This document shows, piece by piece, positions 1 to 7,644 of a stretch of DNA of 14,222 bases. The stretch covers positions 1 to 14,222 of the forward strand of contig CBCXVS010000209.1 in the NCBI GenBank assembly GCA_965178525.1. The letters run 5' to 3'. Under the pieces are notes generated by a model. That model did no database searches and had not been told where the DNA came from. It was given only the letters and a program-made list of their open reading frames with translations. A program made the translations under genes and the position numbers. This DNA is from CBCXVS01 sp965178525 (GTDB lineage: Bacteria; Tectomicrobia; Entotheonellia; Entotheonellales; Entotheonellaceae). How positions within the stretch are numbered: position 1 is the first letter of the stretch; every line of letters begins with the position of its first letter.

Positions 1-1
1 G

Positions 2-691
2 GTCGATTCGTTTCAGGCTTTTGAGTTTTTATTTCAACAAGTTGTCGCCGAATCACGGGAGGAACTTCGGTCTAGAGAAGAGTGGCTCGTGGCTCGTAGA
101 GAACACTTAGCGAAGGAAAAAGCATTGACGAAATTGCGGGATCAACTCAGTCAGCAGCGACGCGAGCTGCCTTGGGTGGTGGTGGATAAAGACTATCTCT
201 TTCAAGGTCCCAACGGCCTTGAGACCTTATCCGATTTGTTTGAAGGCCGGCACCAGCTCCTCGTGTACCATTTTATGATGGGGCCGGATTGGGACGAAGG
301 GTGCCCCAGCTGTTCGTTTTGGGCCGATAACTATAACGGCACCGTCGTCCATTTGAACCAACGCGACGTGACCTTGGTCGCGATCTCCAGAGCCCCGCTG
401 CAGAAGCTGGAAGCGTATAAACAGCGCATGGGCTGGACTTTTAAATGGGTGTCATCGAGCGACACCGACTTTAATTTCGATTACTACGTCTCGGCCACGC
501 CGGAAGAAATCGAGCGCGGTGAATCCGTCTATTACAACTACCAAATGACGTCATTTCCATCGGCAGAGCGGCCTGGCATTAGTGTGTTTTATAAAGATGA
601 CGACGGTATCACTTACCACACCTATTCCTGCTTATGCCTTATGCGCGCGGGCTGGACATGCTCAATGGCGCCTACCACCTCTTGGACTTGA
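2..691 (+). CDS. DUF899 family thioredoxin-like protein, 5' partial and frameshifted near the 3' end
   Basis: The product matches the DUF899 family, whose members have a thioredoxin-like fold and no settled reaction. The family signature is present: REEWLVARREHLAKEKALTK at the N terminus, RRELPWV, HFMMGPDWDEGCPSCSFWAD with the paired cysteines, and SVFYKDDDGITYHTYS near the end. The frame is open from base 2. The only nearby start codon is GTG at 89, which lies inside conserved family sequence (REEWLVARR), so the true start is probably upstream of the window. After HTYS the frame runs into family-unlike residues and stops at 691, while the expected C terminus continues in another frame from 640 to 768. 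A 7-bp tandem duplication (cttatgc at 631-637 and 638-644) sits exactly at the break. The gene converges on the sigma factor gene. Family assignment is sure; whether the frameshift is biological or a sequencing error is not. Confidence 0.85.
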   Translation, partial: VDSFQAFEFLFQQVVAESREELRSREEWLVARREHLAKEKALTKLRDQLSQQRRELPWVVVDKDYLFQGPNGLETLSDLFEGRHQLLVYHFMMGPDWDEGCPSCSFWADNYNGTVVHLNQRDVTLVAISRAPLQKLEAYKQRMGWTFKWVSSSDTDFNFDYYVSATPEEIERGESVYYNYQMTSFPSAERPGISVFYKDDDGITYHTYSCLCLMRAGWTCSMAPTTSWT

Positions 692-768
692 TGCCGAAAG
701 GGCGCGATGAAGACGACTTGCCCTACCCCATGGCCTGGGTGCGGCGTCACGATCAGTACGAAGACTAG
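640..768 (+). pseudogene. Displaced C-terminal part of the DUF899 gene (shifted frame)
   Basis: Read from 640, this stretch gives YARGLDMLNGAYHLLDLMPK and ends VRRHDQYED before a TAG at 766-768. That is the normal C terminus of DUF899 proteins (ARG-D-LNGAYH-LDL-PKGRDE). It is in a different frame from the upstream part, so the two together make one gene broken by an indel. Fusing HTYS-C to YARGLD would need about 8 nt removed at 631-640. The repaired gene would end 3 nt before the stop codon of the opposing sigma factor gene. Confidence 0.8.
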
Positions 769-771
769 CCC

Positions 772-2157
772 TTAGGCGGGAGCAAAATCGGCCAGCATGG
801 CGGCCATGTGGGGTTGGCGCAGCTTTTCCAGCGCCGCTTGTTCAATCTGCCGGATGCGCTCGCGGCTGAGCCCAAAGATGGCGCCAATTTCTTGTAGCGT
901 GTGCGGACGGTCGGTATCGAAGCCAAAGCGCAAGCGCAGAATACGGGCTTCGCGTTCGGTCAGATTGGCGAAGCACGCCGCGATACGGCGCTGCAGCTGG
1001 GCCATGGCCAGAAGCTGCTCCGGCTTCGTCGTCTGCTCGTCCTCCAGGAGGTCTTCCAGGGCATTGCTATCGTCCGTAGCCGATTGCTGCAACTGCAGAA
1101 GCGGTTGCGTGGCGAGATGCAACGCCTCGATCTCCTCGGACGTCCAGCCCAAGGCGGCACTGAGCTCCTGGATCGTCGGGGGGCGCCCGTTGGCGCTCCA
1201 CAGACGTTCTTCCGTCGTCAGCAGTTTGTGCTTGCGTTCCACAATATGATTGGGGACTCGCACCGTGCGATATTGGTTAATAATGGCTCGGCCAATCGCC
1301 TGCCGCACCCACCAGTAGGCGTAGGTAATAAACTTCAGGCCGCGGCGTGCCTCAAACTTGTCGAGTGCCCGCATCAGTCCGAGATTCCCTTCTTGAATCA
1401 GATCCGGAAACGCCACACCGCGGCCGCGGTAGCGATTGGCCACATGAATGACCAGACGCAAATTGGCCTGCAGCATCTGCGCTTTCCCCTGCGTCAACTG
1501 GTATTGCGCCCGAGACCAGCCACGGTAGGCGGCGCGCAAAGCCGCATGGTGCGGCGTGTGCTGCACGGCGCGTTCTAAATCGCCTTGCAGCGCGTGGATC
1601 ACATGCGGATGCAGCCTCAAGGACTCGCACGTATCGATCCCGTCTTGCCAAAGCCTCACACAGTGCTGGCGCATCGCCCGCCGCTGCCCCGGCGAGCAGC
1701 GGCGTTGCCGGCACTGCTGACGCAACTGCCGGCGTTGGGCCTCGACTTCCTGCAAGCGGGCGAGCCCAGCCGCAACGTGCGCGTAGGCGGCTGCCATGTC
1801 TGTGGTCGCGGGGTCGATGTCAGCGACAAACTGATCCAAGGCCAACTCCTGCCGCTGCACCTGTTGCCACAGACGCGTCAGGGTTGGCAGGGCGAGGGGG
1901 GAGGTAAAGAGCGCCCGCCGCACGCGCCGCAGGGCACGATCGATACGGGCCCACAGCAGTTGCTCCTCGGCACGGCTGAGCAGCGCATAGCGTTGCACGT
2001 CCGCAAAATACCGAGCCACGGTCGGATCGGTCGAATCGCCAGACGAAGGGCTATGTTCTTGGGCCGTCGCGGGCGATTCTGCGGTGTCAGGCTCCATGAC
2101 AGGGAAGAAATCGTCAGGCCGGATAGAGATCGCCTCGTGTTGAATGCGGTCAGTCAT
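772..2157 (-). CDS. Sigma-70 family RNA polymerase sigma factor (RpoD/RpoS-like, group 2 type)
   Basis: Directs RNA polymerase to promoters. From the ATG at 2157 the protein is 461 aa. Region 1.2 lies at about 44-78 (DPTVARYFADVQRYALLS). A non-conserved, Arg/Gln-rich segment follows (about 80-215). Region 2 is at 223-293, with NLRLVIHVANRYRGRG, DLIQEGNLGLMRALDKFE and the -10 recognition helix ITYAYWWVRQAIGRAI. Region 3 is at about 298-380. Region 4 is at 388-446, with LTEREARILRLRFG and the helix-turn-helix LQEIGAIFGLSRERIRQIEQ. There is no region 1.1 and the length is below that of housekeeping RpoD, so a group 2 or RpoS-like factor is more likely; I see no RpoH box. The ATG has a GGGAGG site 11 nt upstream. 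An alternative GTG at 2187 would put its codon inside a hairpin and is less likely. It is divergent from clpB, which invites the inference that it serves stress transcription. Confidence 0.9.
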   Translation of the reverse strand: MTDRIQHEAISIRPDDFFPVMEPDTAESPATAQEHSPSSGDSTDPTVARYFADVQRYALLSRAEEQLLWARIDRALRRVRRALFTSPLALPTLTRLWQQVQRQELALDQFVADIDPATTDMAAAYAHVAAGLARLQEVEAQRRQLRQQCRQRRCSPGQRRAMRQHCVRLWQDGIDTCESLRLHPHVIHALQGDLERAVQHTPHHAALRAAYRGWSRAQYQLTQGKAQMLQANLRLVIHVANRYRGRGVAFPDLIQEGNLGLMRALDKFEARRGLKFITYAYWWVRQAIGRAIINQYRTVRVPNHIVERKHKLLTTEERLWSANGRPPTIQELSAALGWTSEEIEALHLATQPLLQLQQSATDDSNALEDLLEDEQTTKPEQLLAMAQLQRRIAACFANLTEREARILRLRFGFDTDRPHTLQEIGAIFGLSRERIRQIEQAALEKLRQPHMAAMLADFAPA

Positions 2158-2177
2158 GGTATCTTTAGCCTCCCGGC

Positions 2178-2208
2178 CCCAGGCCACGTCAACGGCGCGT
2201 GGCCTGGG
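2178..2208 (-). promoter_or_regulatory. 11-bp inverted repeat in the leader of the sigma factor gene
   Basis: The perfect arms cccaggccacg (2178-2188) and cgtggcctggg (2198-2208) flank a 9-nt centre. The repeat lies just upstream of the GGGAGG ribosome binding site of the sigma gene. No T-run follows on either strand, so it is not an intrinsic terminator. It could be an mRNA hairpin affecting translation or a palindromic operator. Function is inferred only from position and symmetry. Confidence 0.5.
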
Positions 2209-2365
2209 ACCTTGCAGACTTCAAAAGCCCTGCGGGCTATGTTACAAACAAGCTTTGTCACATGCCATAACACCGGTTGACGCGACAATATGCCCAGGGG
2301 TATGGGGAGACCGGAGAGATATCGCGCCGCGTTTTCCGCCGCATCGGCAGGGTGCAGGCGCCGTC

Positions 2366-2393
2366 GTATGCAACGTCGCGCCGCGTCGCATAC
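2366..2393. repeat. Imperfect inverted repeat in the sigma/clpB intergenic region
   Basis: The arms gtatgc (2366-2371) and gcatac (2388-2393) pair, continue with three more pairs after one mismatch, and enclose a GC-rich centre. The repeat sits midway between the two divergent genes. It may be an operator or mRNA structure. Nothing in the sequence settles which. Confidence 0.3.
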
Positions 2394-2427
2394 CGCTACC
2401 GGAATAGTTTACGAGGTGTTGTGTTTC

Positions 2428-2457
2428 TTGTAAACATAAAAAAATCAATCATATAAA
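2428..2457 (+). promoter_or_regulatory. Candidate sigma-70 promoter for clpB
   Basis: TTGTAA (2428-2433) and TATAAA (2452-2457) are separated by 18 nt in a clearly AT-rich stretch within a GC-rich intergenic region. They match the -35 consensus at 4 of 6 and the -10 consensus at 5 of 6 positions. Transcription would start near 2464, inside the inverted repeat at 2459-2481, which would then occupy an operator-like position. Confidence 0.45.
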
Positions 2458-2458
2458 A

Positions 2459-2481
2459 TTTTGGCATGGCATTTGCCAAAA
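2459..2481 (+). promoter_or_regulatory. Sigma-54 (-24/-12) type promoter overlapping an 8-bp inverted repeat, upstream of clpB
   Basis: Bases 2461-2477 read TTGGCATGGCATTTGCC. Against the sigma-54 consensus YTGGCACGRNNNTTGCW the only differences are T for C at position 7 and C for W at the last position. The invariant GG (2463-2464) and GC (2475-2476) are exactly 10 nt apart. Transcription would start near 2488, giving a leader of about 42 nt to the clpB ATG. The same bases form a perfect inverted repeat (ttttggca 2459-2466, tgccaaaa 2474-2481), so a repressor operator is the main alternative reading. No CIRCE element is seen. Confidence 0.5.
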
Positions 2482-2529
2482 ATAGAGCCAGGAAGGGCGC
2501 GAAGGGACGTGAAGGAGAGGAGTCGATAT

Positions 2530-5145
2530 ATGGACATGAACAAACTCACGCAAAAATCGCAGGAAGCCGTGCAGAATGCGCAGGCTTTGGCGCTGCGCTG
2601 CGGCCATGTGGAGGTGGATAGCGATCACCTGTTGCTGGCCCTGCTCGAACCATCCGACGGTCTCGTCCCGCGACTCTTGGCCCGCATGAACGTGCCGGCC
2701 AATGCCTTGCACAATGCCCTGCAGCAAGAATTGCAACGCCGCCCGCAGGTCACGGGTCCGGGCACGGAACCAGGCAAAATCTATATCACCCAGCGCTTGC
2801 AACGGTTGTTACTCAAGTCTGAGGATGAGGCCAAGCGGCTCAAGGATGACTACGTGTCGGTGGAACATTTGCTCCTGGCGTTGTTGGACGAGGGCGCTGC
2901 GACGCCTGCCGGGCGTGTCCTACAACAACATGGCATGACCCGCGATCACGTGCTGGCGGCGTTGACCGCCGTGCGTGGCCATCAGCGGGTGAGCAGCGCC
3001 ACGCCTGAAGACGCCTATGAAGCGCTGGAGAAGTACGGCGTGGACCTGGTGGCGCAGGCGCGGCAGGAGAAACTCGATCCGGTCATTGGCCGAGATGAGG
3101 AAATTCGCCGGGTCATCCGAATTTTGTCGCGCAAAACCAAGAACAACCCTGTCCTCATCGGCGAGCCGGGTGTCGGCAAAACCGCCATCGCCGAGGGCTT
3201 GGCCCAACGCATCGTGCGTGGCGACGTGCCCGAATGGTTGAAAGACCGTTCCGTGTTTGCCCTCGACATGGGCGCTTTACTGGCCGGCGCCAAGTACCGG
3301 GGCGAGTTCGAAGAACGCTTGAAGGCCGTGCTGAACGAGATTAAACAGAGTGAGGGGCGGATTCTGCTGTTCATCGACGAGCTGCATAACATCGTCGGTG
3401 CGGGCAAGGCGGAGGGGTCGCCCGATGCGGGCAATATGCTCAAACCGATGCTGGCGCGTGGTGAATTGCACTGCATCGGCGCCACGACGCTGGATGAGTA
3501 TCGACAGTACATCGAGAAAGATGCGGCCCTGGAGCGGCGCTTCCAGCCCGTGCTCGTCGAGGCGCCGTCGGTGGAGGATACCATTTCGATTTTGCGCGGC
3601 CTGAAGGAGCGCTACGAGGTGCACCACGGCGTGCGGATCCAGGACAACGCGTTGGTGGGCGCCGCGGTGCTCTCGAATCGCTATATCTCGGACCGGTTCT
3701 TGCCGGACAAGGCGATTGATCTGGTCGATGAGGCCTGCGCCATGGTGCGGACCGAGATGGACTCGATGCCGGCGGAACTCGACGCCATGACGCGGCGGGT
3801 CATACAGTTGGAGATTGAGGAGGCGGCGCTGAAAAAGGAGACGGACAAGGCGAGTCGGGATCGGCTCGATACCCTGCGCAAGGAACTCGCGGATCTGCGC
3901 GAGCAGGCGATGGCGCTGCGGACGCAGTGGGAAACGGAAAAATCCGACATTGGCGGCGTACGTCAATTGCGTGAGGACATCGAGCACATACGCCGGGAGA
4001 TCGAACGGGCGGAGCGGGAATACGATCTCAATCACGCCGCGGAACTCCGCCACGGCCGCCTGCCGGCGCTGCAAGCCCGTCTACAGGATGAAGAAGCGCG
4101 CATGGTACAGGGCGGCCATGGCGGCGCCAAGCTGTTGCGTGAGGAGGTGACGGAGGACGAAATTGCCGAGATCGTCTCGCGCTGGACGGGTATTCCCGTG
4201 ACGCGGTTAGTCGAGGGCGAGCGGGAAAAACTCTTGCGCCTGGACGAGATTCTGCACCAGCGGGTCATCGGCCAAGATGAGGCGGTGCAACTGGTGTCTG
4301 ACGCCGTCATCCGTGCCCGCGCCGGGATGAAAGACCCGCGTCGGCCCATTGGCTCGTTCATCTTCCTCGGTCCCACCGGGGTGGGGAAGACCGAGTTGGC
4401 CAAAGCGCTGGCGGCATCGCTTTTCGACTCTGAGGATAACCTGGTGCGTATCGACATGAGTGAGTACATGGAACGGCACACCGTGTCACGTCTCCTCGGG
4501 GCGCCTCCGGGTTATATCGGCTACGAGGAAGGCGGCCAGTTGACGGAAGCCGTGCGGCGCAAGCCTTACTCGGTTATCCTGTTTGATGAGATCGAGAAAG
4601 CGCATGACGATGTGTTCAATGTGCTGTTGCAAATTCTCGATGATGGCCGCGTCACCGATGCGCATGGGCGCACGGTCGATTGCAAAAATACCGTGATCAT
4701 CATGACGTCGAATATCGGCTCGCCGCACCTGCTCGAAGGCGTGACGGCCGATGGCAGCATTGCCGAGTCGGCCCGCGGTGCGGTCATGCAGGAATTGCGG
4801 CAGCATTTCCGCCCGGAGTTTCTCAACCGGGTAGACGACATCGTCTTATTTAAAACCTTGACCTTCGACGAGATCGCGCGTATCGTCGATCTGTTGACCG
4901 AGGAACTGCGTACCCGGCTCGCCGATCGCGACGTGAAACTCGATTTGAGCGAGGCTACTCGTGCCTTTGTGGCCCGTCAAGGCTTTGATCCAGTGTCTGG
5001 GGCGAGGCCGCTGCGGCGCTACTTGCAGCGTGAACTGGAGACACGTATTGGCCGAGCTTTGATAGCCGGCAAGGTCCACGATGGGGCGACGATCAAAATC
5101 GAGGTCGAGGACGGCGCCTTGGCTGTGACGATTGCCAATCCCTAA
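2530..5145 (+). CDS. clpB: ClpB ATP-dependent disaggregase (HSP100)
   Basis: ClpB is a hexameric cytoplasmic AAA+ machine that works with DnaK to pull proteins out of aggregates. From the ATG at 2530 the product is 871 aa, the usual length. In order: N domain (about 1-145, two Clp_N repeats with HLLLALLE and HLLLALLD), NBD1 with Walker A GEPGVGKT (211-218) and Walker B LLFIDE (279-284), the long coiled-coil middle domain (about 395-525) that separates ClpB from ClpA/ClpC, NBD2 with Walker A GPTGVGKT (614-621) and Walker B VILFDE (682-687), and the C-terminal small domain with sensor-2 GARPLRR. The ATG follows an AGGAGAGGAG site by 7 nt. The open frame extends to 2461, but those residues are not ClpB-like. 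It is divergent from the sigma gene. The promoter region suggests sigma-70 and possibly sigma-54 control. Confidence 0.97.
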   Translation: MDMNKLTQKSQEAVQNAQALALRCGHVEVDSDHLLLALLEPSDGLVPRLLARMNVPANALHNALQQELQRRPQVTGPGTEPGKIYITQRLQRLLLKSEDEAKRLKDDYVSVEHLLLALLDEGAATPAGRVLQQHGMTRDHVLAALTAVRGHQRVSSATPEDAYEALEKYGVDLVAQARQEKLDPVIGRDEEIRRVIRILSRKTKNNPVLIGEPGVGKTAIAEGLAQRIVRGDVPEWLKDRSVFALDMGALLAGAKYRGEFEERLKAVLNEIKQSEGRILLFIDELHNIVGAGKAEGSPDAGNMLKPMLARGELHCIGATTLDEYRQYIEKDAALERRFQPVLVEAPSVEDTISILRGLKERYEVHHGVRIQDNALVGAAVLSNRYISDRFLPDKAIDLVDEACAMVRTEMDSMPAELDAMTRRVIQLEIEEAALKKETDKASRDRLDTLRKELADLREQAMALRTQWETEKSDIGGVRQLREDIEHIRREIERAEREYDLNHAAELRHGRLPALQARLQDEEARMVQGGHGGAKLLREEVTEDEIAEIVSRWTGIPVTRLVEGEREKLLRLDEILHQRVIGQDEAVQLVSDAVIRARAGMKDPRRPIGSFIFLGPTGVGKTELAKALAASLFDSEDNLVRIDMSEYMERHTVSRLLGAPPGYIGYEEGGQLTEAVRRKPYSVILFDEIEKAHDDVFNVLLQILDDGRVTDAHGRTVDCKNTVIIMTSNIGSPHLLEGVTADGSIAESARGAVMQELRQHFRPEFLNRVDDIVLFKTLTFDEIARIVDLLTEELRTRLADRDVKLDLSEATRAFVARQGFDPVSGARPLRRYLQRELETRIGRALIAGKVHDGATIKIEVEDGALAVTIANP

Positions 5146-5172
5146 GCCGAGCCCGCCACCGTATCGTTTCTG

Positions 5173-5199
5173 GCAGGGTGGGGCTAGGCGCCACCCTGC
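5173..5199 (+). terminator. Stem-loop after clpB, possible terminator
   Basis: The arms gcagggtgg (5173-5181) and ccaccctgc (5191-5199) pair perfectly around a 9-nt loop, 28 nt after the clpB stop. No T-run follows, so it is not a classical intrinsic terminator. It may slow the polymerase, protect the mRNA 3' end, or separate clpB expression from the next gene 57 nt downstream. Confidence 0.4.
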
Positions 5200-5255
5200 A
5201 CACCCCGATGCCTCACCGCTGATCGTCTCATCCCAGTCTCATAGGGGAAAAGTGT

Positions 5256-6353
5256 ATGCAGCCTTCTTTGGTCGAGATGGCCAGGGATTTTTATCAAGAC
5301 GAACTAAACGATTATCTGACTTATCGCGCCCTCGTGGGAGACCCGAAAGATACGTCATTTCACAGAAATATGACCCGCATTGCCGGTATGGAGCGAGCGC
5401 ACGCTGACTTCTGGAAAGCCACGCTGCAAGCGCACAATACCCCCCTACCTAGCATCCGGGTCAACCGTCTCCGGCTTCTCATTCTGCGGATCTTGAGCGT
5501 CTTCATTAATCCCGTGTTGCTGGTCAGTCTTCTGGAACTGAGTGAGACGAGCGCCGTCAAGCGCTATCTGTATTTCTTTAATCATGCCAACCTGGATGAG
5601 ACCGAAAAAACACGCTTGAAGAACATCATCTTGGATGAGGTCGAACATGAGACGTATTTCAAGCAAACGGCGCAATCGCTCGGCGTTGGCAATCTGCGGG
5701 ATTTTGTGCTGGGCATGAATGACGGCTTGGTGGAAATCTTGGGCGCGGTCACGGGACTGTCGGCCGTTTATCCCAGCCATCCTTTGCTCGTGGCTGTAAG
5801 CGGTCTCATCGTCGGCATTGCCGGGGCCTTGTCCATGGGGATTGGGGCGTTTGTGTCGGTGCGCTCACAGCGTCAGGTTCAAGCCGGGGCACGCGAGCGC
5901 ATGGAAAGCCTCTTGGCGATTGATCCGGAGCGGGCCATGCACGTCTATCGTGATGAACTGGAGGCGTCCGGCATTCCACCGGCGCTTGCCGATGAGACCG
6001 CCCGCATGCTGGGCCAAAATCAGGGCGCGCTCGCCAAGCTTGTCTTGCCGTACAGCGAGGAGGAGAATGAGTTCCGGTCCGGCCTCTTTACCGGCGGGGC
6101 GTACCTGGTTGGCGTGTTCTTCCCGGTCTTGCCATATTTCTTGGCTTCCTCGTCGCTGCTGGCGCTGCCGTTTTCGATTGTCCTGGCCGGCTTGAGCCTG
6201 GCGATCGTCGCCAGTATCGTGGCCATGTTGTCCGGTATCTCCATGCGGCAGAAAATCGGCGAGATGGTGGTGTCGGGCTTTATGGCCGCGGGTTTGTCCT
6301 ACGGCTTTGGCAGCCTGATGCGGTCGGTGTTCGGCCTCGGGGGGGAGGGGTAA
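5256..6353 (+). CDS. mbfA: MbfA-like membrane protein: ferritin-like domain fused to a VIT1/CCC1 iron transporter
   Basis: Likely exports or handles iron at the inner membrane and protects against iron plus peroxide stress, as described for membrane-bound ferritin A in alphaproteobacteria. The product is 365 aa. The N-terminal ~140 residues are ferritin-like, with metal-ligand candidates E16, E46-x-x-H49 (MERAHADFW), E94/E97 and E128-x-x-H131 (LDEVEHETYF). The VIT1/CCC1 hallmark RDFVLGMNDGLVEILGAVTG follows at about 148-167. Hydrophobic segments lie at about 160-180, 185-210 and, after a soluble Glu-rich stretch, three more between about 285 and 360. The ATG is preceded by AGGGG with 9 nt spacing. 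It lies 110 nt after clpB on the same strand, so co-expression is possible, although a stem-loop lies between. The domain order is clear; the direction of iron movement is inferred from the family. Confidence 0.88.
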   Translation: MQPSLVEMARDFYQDELNDYLTYRALVGDPKDTSFHRNMTRIAGMERAHADFWKATLQAHNTPLPSIRVNRLRLLILRILSVFINPVLLVSLLELSETSAVKRYLYFFNHANLDETEKTRLKNIILDEVEHETYFKQTAQSLGVGNLRDFVLGMNDGLVEILGAVTGLSAVYPSHPLLVAVSGLIVGIAGALSMGIGAFVSVRSQRQVQAGARERMESLLAIDPERAMHVYRDELEASGIPPALADETARMLGQNQGALAKLVLPYSEEENEFRSGLFTGGAYLVGVFFPVLPYFLASSSLLALPFSIVLAGLSLAIVASIVAMLSGISMRQKIGEMVVSGFMAAGLSYGFGSLMRSVFGLGGEG

Positions 6354-6414
6354 GCCGCAGGGCGAGTCATTGCCAATCCCTCGAAGGGAAAGCTGAGATA
6401 ACTCGACCTGCGGC
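6354..6414. terminator. Nested stem-loop between convergent genes
   Basis: A 14-nt left arm beginning directly after the transporter stop codon (6354-6367) pairs with 6401-6414 at 13 of 14 positions. Inside is a second hairpin, tccct (6377-6381) with aggga (6385-6389). It sits between the transporter and the convergent epoxide hydrolase, where a bidirectional terminator would be expected, but it lacks a T-run. Position and symmetry support a 3'-end role. Confidence 0.5.
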
Positions 6415-6444
6415 GATCTCCACACGGTTACGCAACGTTCCAAG

Positions 6445-7602
6445 TTACCGGGTCCGGTAGGATCGGAAGAAAGCGCGGACATCCTCCGCCAGCAATTCGG
6501 GCTCTTCCAGGGCCGCGAAATGACCGCCCCTGGGCATCTCCGTCCAGCGGCAGACGTTGTAGGACCGCTCCGCCCACTCCTGCGGCGGCCGGCTGATCTC
6601 GCCAGGAAAAACCGCGATGCCCGCAGGCGCCGGTATCTGCTCGTCTTTGCCCATCACCCACGTGTTGCGCTGGTTTTCGTAATACATCCGAACGGAGGAG
6701 CCGATGGTCTGCGTGACCCAGTAGATGGTGATGTTGGTGAGCAGCTCGTCCTTGGTGAACCGCCGCTCGACATCGCCGCCGCAGTCGCTCCAGGTGCGGT
6801 ATTTCTCCACGATCCAGGCGGCCAGCCCCACGGGAGAATCGTTCAGGCCATAGGACAGAGTCTGGGGCTTGGTGCTCTGGATGTGGCTGTAACCCCCCTC
6901 AGCCTGCTGCCACCGCTGCCGCTGTTCGATCAGGGCCTGCTCGGCCTCGGTCAACTCCCGTGAGCCAGACCCCAGGTAGGGCATGGGCCGGGTGACAGAG
7001 GTCAGGTGGATGCCGATCAGGCGATCGGCGTGGCCATGGCCCAACCGTGAGGTCACCCCGGCGCCGATATCTCCACCTTGGGAGGCGAACCGAGCATAGC
7101 CCAGGTTCTCGGTCATCAGCTTGGTCCACATCGCGGCCACTCGCTGCACCTCCATGCCGCGCTCGGTGGGCGGGTCGGAGAAGCCGAAGCCGGGCAGAGA
7201 AGGGGCGACCACGTCGAAAGCGTCGCTGGGGTCGCCGCCGTGGGCGCCGGGGTCGGCCAGCAGGGAAATGATCTTGGACATCTCAAAGAACGTGCTGGGC
7301 CAGCCGTGGGTGATCACCAGCGGCATGGGGTTGGGCCCCCTGCCCCGCTCGTGGATGAAATGGATGTCCAGCCCGTCGACCTTGGATTTGAAGTGATTAA
7401 AGGTGTTGAGCTTGGCTTCTTGGGCGCGCCAATCGAATGCCGTGCGCCAATACGTGACCAGCTCCTGCAGGTAGTCCAAATTGCTGCCGTAATCCCAGCC
7501 GGCGTGGGGGATCTCGTCGGGCCACCGCACGGTCTCCAATCGGCGCCGCAGGTCGTCCAACACCGTATTGTGCACCTCGATTTTGAACGGCTTCACTTCC
7601 AT
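6445..7602 (-). CDS. Epoxide hydrolase, EHN-domain alpha/beta-hydrolase
   Basis: Predicted to hydrolyse an epoxide to a diol through an Asp-ester intermediate. From the ATG at 7602 the protein is 385 aa. The N-terminal EHN domain covers about 1-110 (PFKIEVHNTVLDDLRRRLE, RWPDE, GWDYGSNLDYLQELVTYW). The hydrolase core has the oxyanion motif HGWP (99-102), the nucleophile elbow QGGDIGAG with D178, and the catalytic His at H361 in RGGHFAALEEPE; LPGFGFSDPP is also typical. Length and domain order match the microsomal/juvenile-hormone type branch. I prefer the ATG at 7602 because GGAGGAGGG lies 8 nt upstream; the ATG at 7620 overlaps that site. It lies 42 nt downstream of the amidohydrolase gene on the same strand, so the two are probably one operon. 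The substrate cannot be read from sequence. Confidence 0.92.
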   Translation of the reverse strand: MEVKPFKIEVHNTVLDDLRRRLETVRWPDEIPHAGWDYGSNLDYLQELVTYWRTAFDWRAQEAKLNTFNHFKSKVDGLDIHFIHERGRGPNPMPLVITHGWPSTFFEMSKIISLLADPGAHGGDPSDAFDVVAPSLPGFGFSDPPTERGMEVQRVAAMWTKLMTENLGYARFASQGGDIGAGVTSRLGHGHADRLIGIHLTSVTRPMPYLGSGSRELTEAEQALIEQRQRWQQAEGGYSHIQSTKPQTLSYGLNDSPVGLAAWIVEKYRTWSDCGGDVERRFTKDELLTNITIYWVTQTIGSSVRMYYENQRNTWVMGKDEQIPAPAGIAVFPGEISRPPQEWAERSYNVCRWTEMPRGGHFAALEEPELLAEDVRAFFRSYRTR

Positions 7603-7644
7603 CGCTCGACCCTCCTCCATTCTCGGCTCCAGGCGCCTAGCCCA

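Noticed and set aside
901..1578. Long plus-strand open frames opposite the sigma factor gene
   Set aside because: The minus-strand product is an unmistakable sigma-70 factor. The antisense frames reflect GC-rich codon use and have no family pattern.
2461..2529. A longer ClpB starting at 2461
   Set aside because: Those 23 codons are not ClpB-like, include the promoter elements and lack a ribosome binding site; the ATG at 2530 has one.
3277..4074. Long minus-strand open frame inside clpB
   Set aside because: It is antisense to conserved ClpB sequence, has no ribosome binding site and an Arg/His/Gln-rich, non-protein-like composition.
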